Shown here: in pieces, positions 21,771 through 26,326 of the stretch
Position numbering within the stretch: position 1 is the first letter of the stretch
Layout of the letters: every line of letters starts with the position of its first letter
Origin: CAVAWX01 sp963642995
GTDB taxonomy: Bacteria; Actinomycetota; Coriobacteriia; Coriobacteriales; QAMH01
Reading direction: 5' to 3'
NCBI GenBank assembly: GCA_963642995.1
Contig: CAVIIZ010000023.1
Location: 1-26,326, forward strand
DNA: 26,326 nucleotides
Position numbers and translations under genes: made by a program
Notes under the pieces: model-generated
Seen by the model: only the letters and a program-made list of their open reading frames with translations
The model's database searches: none
What the model was told of the DNA's origin: nothing

Positions 21771-22851
21771 CGAGGAAATCGTCGGAGAGGTAGGCGGAGA
21801 GCTTTTCGCGCGCTTTGGCCGAGGGGTGGGATTCGGGTCGCCCCGCGCATTGCGCCCAGGCCTTGCAGCACCATGTCGTCGAGCGCAAGGCGGTGAGCGC
21901 GCGCCACGCCGGATAGCGCTCCTCGAAATTGCCGCGCGGGATGCGGCCGTCCATCTCGCGCCAATAGCACTCGATGAAGTCGGCCTCCTCTTGCGCGGAG
22001 AGGAAGCGCTCGCTGTCCCAAAAAGTCGTCGTGGGCGCGGTGAAGTAGGCGAGGTCTTGCGCGGGGTCGCCCACGAGGGGGCGCTCCCAGTCGACGAAGG
22101 AGCCGGGGTCGCCTGCAAAAGGCGCGCGCAAATCGGCGGCCGCGGCGGCGTCGGCGCTTGCCTTCGGGATGAGGAAGTGCGCGGAAAGCGTCTCCGTGTT
22201 CACGATGGAAGGCGGCGTGTCGGGGGCAGGCGCCGCGTCCACGAGGGCCCGGGCGCGGCAGGCGAGCTGCTCTGCGCGGCGCGAGATGCGCGTGTCGGCA
22301 TGCCCCGAGGTCCGGTAGACCTCGTAGCGCGCCATGCACTCGTCGAACAACTCGCGCCGGGAGTTTTCGGGACGGTGGAGAAGGCAGGCGGCATCGACGG
22401 GGACGGCGTGGATGTCGGCCATGATCTTTGCCGCGCAACGCAGGTCGCCCGGGCGCAAGGCGTCGAAGTCGAGCATCTGCCCGGCGCAAAACGAGATGAC
22501 GAGCACGCCCGCTCCGGGCGCGTCAGGCGAGCTGTCGCGGTAGAGCACGCGCGGCACGCGGCCGCTTTCGGCAAGCGCGTGCAAGGCCGCCTCCTCGTAG
22601 GCCACCTGATCTGCATGAAAGGGCTGCGGCGCGACGTTCACCCGCAGCACGTAGCGCACGGGAGAAGACGCGGCGGAGAAGACGTAGTTGTCGTTGTGCT
22701 CGCCGGCGCCGAGCGCGCTGCAGGAAAGCTCGGCGTCCGGGCCGATGCCCAGCGCCTCGCGCAAAGCCACGTTGCCGCGCAGGTAGGCCCGCGCCCGTTC
22801 CAGCTCCCCTTCCTGCTTTGCCACCCCCCTCGGCTTCTCCGCCCCGTTCAT
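21754..22851 (-). CDS. APH/choline-kinase-fold protein with altered catalytic loop
   Basis: 365 residues from ATG 22851 (GGAGGG 10 bases upstream; ATG 22878 is also possible). The N-lobe (YVFSAASSPVRYVLRVNV) carries the ATP-binding strand with a Lys/Arg position. The C-lobe has FVDWERPLVGDPAQDLAYF, in which the Asp of DWE fits the magnesium-binding acid of aminoglycoside phosphotransferases and the GDPxxDLA motif is intact. The catalytic loop, normally HGDxxxxN, reads NTETLSAH (residues 218-225), replacing the catalytic Asp by Glu and the Asn by His. The protein may have a different chemistry, reduced activity or a binding role. The substrate is unknown. The gene is alone between the importer operon and tmRNA. 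Confidence 0.8.
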   Translation of the reverse strand: MNGAEKPRGVAKQEGELERARAYLRGNVALREALGIGPDAELSCSALGAGEHNDNYVFSAASSPVRYVLRVNVAPQPFHADQVAYEEAALHALAESGRVPRVLYRDSSPDAPGAGVLVISFCAGQMLDFDALRPGDLRCAAKIMADIHAVPVDAACLLHRPENSRRELFDECMARYEVYRTSGHADTRISRRAEQLACRARALVDAAPAPDTPPSIVNTETLSAHFLIPKASADAAAAADLRAPFAGDPGSFVDWERPLVGDPAQDLAYFTAPTTTFWDSERFLSAQEEADFIECYWREMDGRIPRGNFEERYPAWRALTALRSTTWCCKAWAQCAGRPESHPSAKAREKLSAYLSDDFLERLLA

Positions 22852-23264
22852 ATGCCGTCTGCCCTCCCCTTTCGCCATGTCCCGCGCCCTCAAGCGCATC
22901 CCGCGCCCCTTTCACCAGGCGCGGCGTCTCCATTTTCACCTGTCGATTCTATAGCAGGCGAAAAGGCGAAGGGGGCAAGGGCGCATAAAGACATGGGGGC
23001 GGAAAACACGGGAAGGGCGGAGCTCTGTCGGCAGCGAGATCCGACACAACTGCCGTATTTCATGGAAAACCCGCAGGTTAAAACGGCGCAACACGGCTGC
23101 AGCAGGATACGGGGCCGCGTGAACATAGCAGCTTGCTCACGTTTGCACGACGCTGCTTGCTTTTCGGGCGCGGGGCGCGTATCGTTTTTTCTTCAGTGAA
23201 GCGCCGTCGTTGCATCGCACTTGCAGCCGCGGCGAGATGCGCGCGTTGACAACGTTCGACAACC
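22852..23264. other. Intergenic region between kinase-like gene and tmRNA
   Basis: On the minus strand TATAGA (22953-22948) could be the -10 of the kinase-like gene, with only a poor TTGCCC 19 bases upstream. On the plus strand the tmRNA promoter lies at 23157-23185. From about 22980 to 23150 no gene or strong signal is seen. Confidence 0.4.
23157..23185 (+). promoter_or_regulatory. Candidate tmRNA promoter
   Basis: TTGCTT (23157-23162) and TATCGT (23180-23185) are exactly 17 bases apart. The start would fall about 70 bases before the mature tmRNA, a leader that RNase P would remove. Confidence 0.5.
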
Positions 23265-23656
23265 GGGGGCGACTGGTTTCGACACTGATAGCTTCGAGAG
23301 GGGCAGCAGGCCGTGGTCTCCTCGCCACGTAAAACAGGGGTACCGCCAACTAAACGGCAACAAGGTTGTTTCTTTCAAGGGTGCGCAGGCTCGTCCTGCC
23401 GCTCTGATGGCTGCCTGATTCAGGTTCAGCCCTCTCGCCCGCCGCGTGAATCCCCGCGCGGCGCATGCGGGATCAAATTCAGGGGATTGCAGCTGCGGAC
23501 GTAGCCGGTATGCCGCCAGCCCAAGATAGAACCGGCAAAGACGCGCGACGGTCCGTCGCCTGTTCCGAGCGCGTCCTCGCCAAAAGGCGACTAAGCTTGT
23601 AGACACCTCTCGGGAGGCTATCGTGGACGAGGGTTCGATTCCCTCCGCCTCCACCA
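23265..23656 (+). ncRNA. ssrA: Transfer-messenger RNA
   Basis: A 392-base tmRNA that rescues stalled ribosomes by adding a degradation tag. The tRNA-like ends pair: GGGGGCG at 23265-23271 with CGCCTCC at 23646-23652 (one G-U), then A and an encoded CCA. ACTGGTTTCGAC follows the 5' stem, and the T arm GAGGG-TTCGATT-CCCTC is at 23629-23645. The tag frame starts after CTAAAC with GGC at 23356 (Gly resume codon), reads GNKVVSFK onward and ends ALMAA with TGA at 23416-23418, for a 20-residue tag. The resume codon is assigned by analogy with UAGUC-GCA of E. coli and could be off by one codon. Confidence 0.95.
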
Positions 23657-23823
23657 AGAAAATGAACGGATAGCAAAGCTGTGACCCGTCTCTACAAGAT
23701 ACAACACAAGGGGAATCGAACCCTGTAGGACGCAACAGCCCAGTGGGCTGTTGCGGGTCGAGCGCGCGAGCGCGAGGCCTATGCAGCGCGCAGCGCTGCG
23801 TCGATTCTCCCCGCCTCCACCAA
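23635..23823 (+). repeat. Duplicated ssrA 3' end (att-like direct repeat)
   Basis: The last bases of tmRNA, 23635-23657 (TCGATTC through CCACCAA), recur at 23801-23823 with 21 of 23 bases identical, 166 bases downstream. A third, inverted copy of the T-arm core, GGGTTCGATTCCCC on the minus strand, lies at 23711-23727. Such copies of ssrA 3' ends are typical footprints of integrative elements. No integrase is present here, so this looks like a scar or an element end. Confidence 0.6.
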
Positions 23824-24107
23824 CACCACAGACGAGCTGCTAAAACGTGGCTCGGTTTACCAGATAGCCCGGACGGGCAAGCCGATGCCGAATCGCGGCG
23901 AGGACGTCCAAGATGCCGTTCATGCGGCTCCTCCAGTCGAGGGATGCCCTCTTCCCGCGCTCGGACTCGGCGCTTGAAAAAACGCCCTGCGCAGGCAGAT
24001 TCCAAGCGAGCGTCGATATGTTGTAATCACAACAAACGGTTCGGAAGAAGTGCAGTATAAAGTCCCGGAAAGCCCGAAAGCCGGCCAACCCGAGGAGAGG
24101 AACCGCA
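23657..24107. other. Non-coding gap after tmRNA
   Basis: 451 bases without a convincing gene. It contains the repeats around 23711-23823, a perfect 12-bp palindrome CGCAACAGCCCA with its complement around a single central G (23733-23757), and the regulated promoter of the ferredoxin gene at 24019-24061. A minus-strand open frame ending at 23840 runs through this stretch into the ferredoxin gene, but it has no credible start. Confidence 0.5.
24019..24061 (+). promoter_or_regulatory. Promoter with CRP/FNR-type palindrome at -41.5
   Basis: TATAAA (24056-24061) is a good -10 with no recognisable -35. The palindrome TGTTGT-AATC-ACAACA (24019-24034) is centred at 24026.5, which is 41.5 bases upstream of the start predicted seven bases after the -10 (24068). 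That is the position of class II activation by CRP/FNR-family regulators. A Rex-type site is an alternative because TTGT and ACAA are its outer bases. Confidence 0.5.
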
Positions 24108-24872
24108 ATGAAGAGACGCATCATCGAGATAGACCGCGACAAGTGCAACGGCTGCGGCGCGTGCGCGAGCGCATGCCACGAAGGCGCGATCGGCATGGTG
24201 GGCGGCAAGGCCGAGCTGCTGCGCGACGACTACTGCGACGGCCTGGGCGACTGCCTGCCCGCCTGCCCGACCGGCGCCATCACCTTCGTGGAACGCGAGG
24301 CGGCCGCCTACGACGAGGCCGCGGTGGCAGCGGCCAGGCAAGCGCATGCCCATGGCGAAACGGCAGGCGGCGCCGAGCCGAACGCGACGGCGGGCGCGGG
24401 GAAAGACGGGGCGTCCGGCATGTCGCAGGGCTGCCCCGGGAGCCGCGCGCACGCGCTCTCGCACGCGGAAAACACCGCGCAACCGCAGACGCAGGCCGCA
24501 GAACAGCCCAGCTGCCTGCAACAATGGCCCGTGCAGATAAAACTCGCGCCCACACGCGCCCCCTACTTCGACGAAGCGAAGCTGCTCGTCGCCGCCGACT
24601 GCACCGCGTTTGCCCACGGAGCCTTCCACGAGCGTTTCATCAAAAACCACATCACCCTCGTGGGGTGCCCCAAGCTCGACGGCACCGACTACTCGGAAAA
24701 ACTCGCCGAGATCATCCGCGAAAACGACATCCGAAGCGTGACCATCGCACGCATGGAGGTTCCCTGCTGCGCGGGGCTCGAGCACATGGTGAAGGCCGCC
24801 CTGCAAGCCGGCGGGAAGTCCGTCCCGTGCGACGTCGCCATCATCTCCGTAGACGGCGAAGTCTTGGGCTGA
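24108..24872 (+). CDS. Ferredoxin-type iron-sulfur protein with one incomplete cluster motif
   Basis: A 254-residue protein. The N-terminal ferredoxin domain has a full motif, Cys13, Cys16, Cys19 and Cys23. Its second motif reads CDGLGDCLPACP with Cys43, Cys49 and Cys53, where the expected second Cys is Leu46. A low-complexity Ala/Gly-rich linker covers about 75-135. The C-terminal domain (KLLVAADCTAFAHGAFHERFIKNHITLVGCPKLDGTDY, then MEVPCCAGLEHMVKAAL) has further Cys residues and a pattern shared by a family of anaerobe iron-sulfur proteins of unknown role. AGGAGAGG about 8 bases before the ATG gives a strong start. It is a single gene with its own likely regulated promoter, convergent with the surface-protein gene. 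Confidence 0.88.
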   Translation: MKRRIIEIDRDKCNGCGACASACHEGAIGMVGGKAELLRDDYCDGLGDCLPACPTGAITFVEREAAAYDEAAVAAARQAHAHGETAGGAEPNATAGAGKDGASGMSQGCPGSRAHALSHAENTAQPQTQAAEQPSCLQQWPVQIKLAPTRAPYFDEAKLLVAADCTAFAHGAFHERFIKNHITLVGCPKLDGTDYSEKLAEIIRENDIRSVTIARMEVPCCAGLEHMVKAALQAGGKSVPCDVAIISVDGEVLG

Positions 24873-24906
24873 CTCGTCTATCCGGCTTTTTCGGGGCAAC
24901 CTGCTT

Positions 24907-26326
24907 TCAACGCGAGCAGCGCGCCCGGTTCTTGCGGCGACGGCGAACAAGCGCCCATGCAAGCGCCATGCCCGAAACGGCCAGCGCGGCGACGGCGCCT
25001 GCCAAGGCGATGCCCGTTGCATCCCCCGTTGAAAGCGGGCTCTTCCGGCTGCCCGCGTCCCCGCTCGCAGAGTCATCGGAGCTAGGGCCCGAATCTGAAG
25101 CCGGGGCGGGGTTCGGGTTCGGGTTCGGGTCCGGGTCCGGACTCGGGTCAGAATCGGGGTTCGGGTCCGAATCCGGCTGCGGATCGGGGCTCGGGCTCGG
25201 GCTCGGGTCCGGATTCGGATCGGGGCTCGGGTCCGGATCCGGGTCGGGCGCGGCCTTTTCCCACTGCGCGTACAGCGTGATGGTCTTGTACTCGTCGGCC
25301 AGGCCGAACACCTCGGCGCCGTCGGCATACGCCGTGCCCGAGCCGTCGGCGGCGGTGTTCCAGCCCGCGAAGGTGTACCCATCACGCGTAAACACGTTAC
25401 CGTCCAGCTCGTCGGCGTCGTTGGCGAAGATCCTCTGCTCGTGCGTCGCGCCCGAACCGTCGTTGGCGTCGAAGACCACCGTGTAGTAGTCGCGCTCCCA
25501 CTGCGCCCAAAGCGTCACGACTTCATCCGAATCCGCCGCCAGGTCCAGCACCTCGGCTTCGTCGTCGAAGTGCTGCCCGGACCCATCGGCCTCGGTGTTC
25601 CAGCCCCTGAAAGTGCAATCCTCCATGGTCATCGTGGATTTCTGCAGCTTGGAGGGCGTGCCGAAGAACATCTTCTGCGAATCCATGTACCCCACGTCGC
25701 CGCCGTTGCCGTTGAACTCCACCCACCAGCTGTCGGCAGTCCACTGCGCGTACAGCGTGACCGTGGCGCCTTCCTCGGAGGCGAGGTTTATCACCTCGGC
25801 CTGGTCGGTATACGTGGCACCGCTCCACTTCGGCACAAGCGTCCAGCACGCAAAGCTGCTGTGATTCTTGGAGAACGCGTTGAGCGAGAGCTCCTGCGGC
25901 GAGTCGTACTCGAACGTCTGGTCCACCATGCCGCCCACTCCGCCGTTGGAGTCGAACACCACCTTGTAATGGATGGGATTGCTGTGGGCTTGAATGATTG
26001 TCCGCCCGTTTACCGTGATGGTCTGCGAACCCAGCGTGGTATCTCCATTTTGCCAGGTAGGGTCTGTGCCTGTGGCGGTGTATTCCGAGAAACGATACCC
26101 GGTGTCGTGCTTGGAGACCGCGATGTCGAGCGTCGACCCCACGGGCACGTCTTTGAGCCGCGTGGCCGGGTCGCTGCTGCTCGTAAACGCAGACTCGCAA
26201 TGCTCGTCGCCCACGATTTGCACGTCGCAGTAGTCGAGCCACGCCATACCCGAGCCATCACTTTCCACCGCTATGGTCTTGCCCGTGGTGTCGAACCCCA
26301 CAAGCGAGACGTCGTATACACCCGAG
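24907..26326 (-). CDS. Surface protein with Listeria-Bacteroides repeats, 5'-partial
   Basis: The frame is open through the right edge of the window, so the N-terminus and signal peptide are missing; at least 470 residues are seen. Three repeats of the InlB B / Listeria-Bacteroides type follow one another, each starting with a VVFDSNGG, VEFNGNGG or VVFDANDG strand and closing with LYAQW or LWAQW, with FxxWxT in the middle. Next comes a ~55-residue Pro-Asp/Ser/Asn linker. The end has SPLSTGD, a hydrophobic helix (TGIALAGAVAALAVSGMALAWAL) and RRRRKNRARCSR. This is the layout of a sortase substrate, but the motif is PLSTG instead of LPxTG. Likely a cell-wall or membrane-anchored adhesin. Confidence 0.88.
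   Translation of the reverse strand, partial: SGVYDVSLVGFDTTGKTIAVESDGSGMAWLDYCDVQIVGDEHCESAFTSSSDPATRLKDVPVGSTLDIAVSKHDTGYRFSEYTATGTDPTWQNGDTTLGSQTITVNGRTIIQAHSNPIHYKVVFDSNGGVGGMVDQTFEYDSPQELSLNAFSKNHSSFACWTLVPKWSGATYTDQAEVINLASEEGATVTLYAQWTADSWWVEFNGNGGDVGYMDSQKMFFGTPSKLQKSTMTMEDCTFRGWNTEADGSGQHFDDEAEVLDLAADSDEVVTLWAQWERDYYTVVFDANDGSGATHEQRIFANDADELDGNVFTRDGYTFAGWNTAADGSGTAYADGAEVFGLADEYKTITLYAQWEKAAPDPDPDPSPDPNPDPSPSPSPDPQPDSDPNPDSDPSPDPDPNPNPNPAPASDSGPSSDDSASGDAGSRKSPLSTGDATGIALAGAVAALAVSGMALAWALVRRRRKNRARCSR
25099..25250 (-). repeat. Degenerate hexameric repeat encoding the Pro-Asp linker
   Basis: About 25 units of a 6-base motif, GGGTTC/GGGTCC/GGGCTC on the plus strand, encode alternating Pro and Asp/Asn/Ser. 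Because the unit is a multiple of three, slippage would change the linker length without breaking the frame. Confidence 0.75.

Noticed and set aside
23246..23251. TTGACA as the -35 of the tmRNA promoter
   Set aside because: It lies only 13 bases before the mature 5' end, so it would start transcription inside the RNA.
23193..24005. Long minus-strand open frame of 270 codons across the tmRNA
   Set aside because: It lies opposite ssrA and its repeats, and its sequence is explained by the structured RNA. Such frames are a common spurious call.
23840..24017. Possible remnant of a minus-strand gene
   Set aside because: The translation has a few plausible helical stretches but no start, ribosome binding site or known motif, and its upstream part is antisense to the ferredoxin gene.
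25099..25250. CRISPR-like array
   Set aside because: The repeats are contiguous hexamers within a coding frame, without spacers.

Overview
The window is high-GC bacterial chromosome, except for a visibly AT-richer first ~745 bases. The gene content points to an anaerobic, monoderm actinobacterium of the class Coriobacteriia (Eggerthellaceae-like). This is inferred from the MurT/GatD pair, the nadD-yqeK-rsfS string, a Tat-exported lipoprotein, several ferredoxin-type proteins, a Gram-positive surface protein and a FecCD-type ABC importer. No outer-membrane gene is seen. The assignment is inferred from gene content, not from a search.

Layout, left to right. (1) 1-745: an AT-rich island edge with a DUF4417-like gene, abutting an orphan hydrogenase maturation protease (minus). 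(2) 1615-2635: promoter, rplM-rpsI and terminator. (3) 2714-3236: a shikimate-kinase-like gene with a possible leaderless promoter. (4) 9488-3320 (minus): a housekeeping string mrp, trigger-factor-like, nadD, yqeK, rsfS, murT, gatD. (5) 9808-12360 (minus): a small membrane protein, an unknown protein and a radical SAM enzyme. (6) 12597-12667: a compact leader with competing hairpins, an 11-codon frame and an intrinsic terminator. (7) 12899-16784 (plus): an EFR1-like flavodoxin/ferredoxin, tRNA-Thr(UGU), cysS, rlmB and a YacP-type NYN RNase. (8) 21509-16929 (minus): a five-gene operon encoding a Tat lipoprotein binding protein, an ExbB/MotA-like channel, a DUF2149 ExbD-like protein, a FecCD permease and an ATPase. 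(9) 22851-21754 (minus): a diverged APH-fold kinase-like protein. (10) 23265-23656: tmRNA, followed by a partial duplicate of its 3' end. (11) 24108-24872: a ferredoxin-type protein behind a promoter that looks activator-dependent. (12) 24907-26326 (minus): the C-terminal part of a large repeat-bearing surface protein that runs off the window.

The most unusual system is the operon at 16929-21509. It builds a two-protein proton-channel motor of the ExbB/ExbD type into a metal-chelate ABC importer operon, in what looks like a cell without an outer membrane or TonB. The DUF2149 protein keeps the ExbD-type Asp followed by MLVL and FMV, and the channel subunit carries a Pro/Lys/Glu-rich tail. Other points of interest are the attenuator-like leader at 12597-12667, a palindrome centred 41.5 bases upstream of a predicted start site at 24019-24061, and the duplicated ssrA 3' end that suggests past integration.
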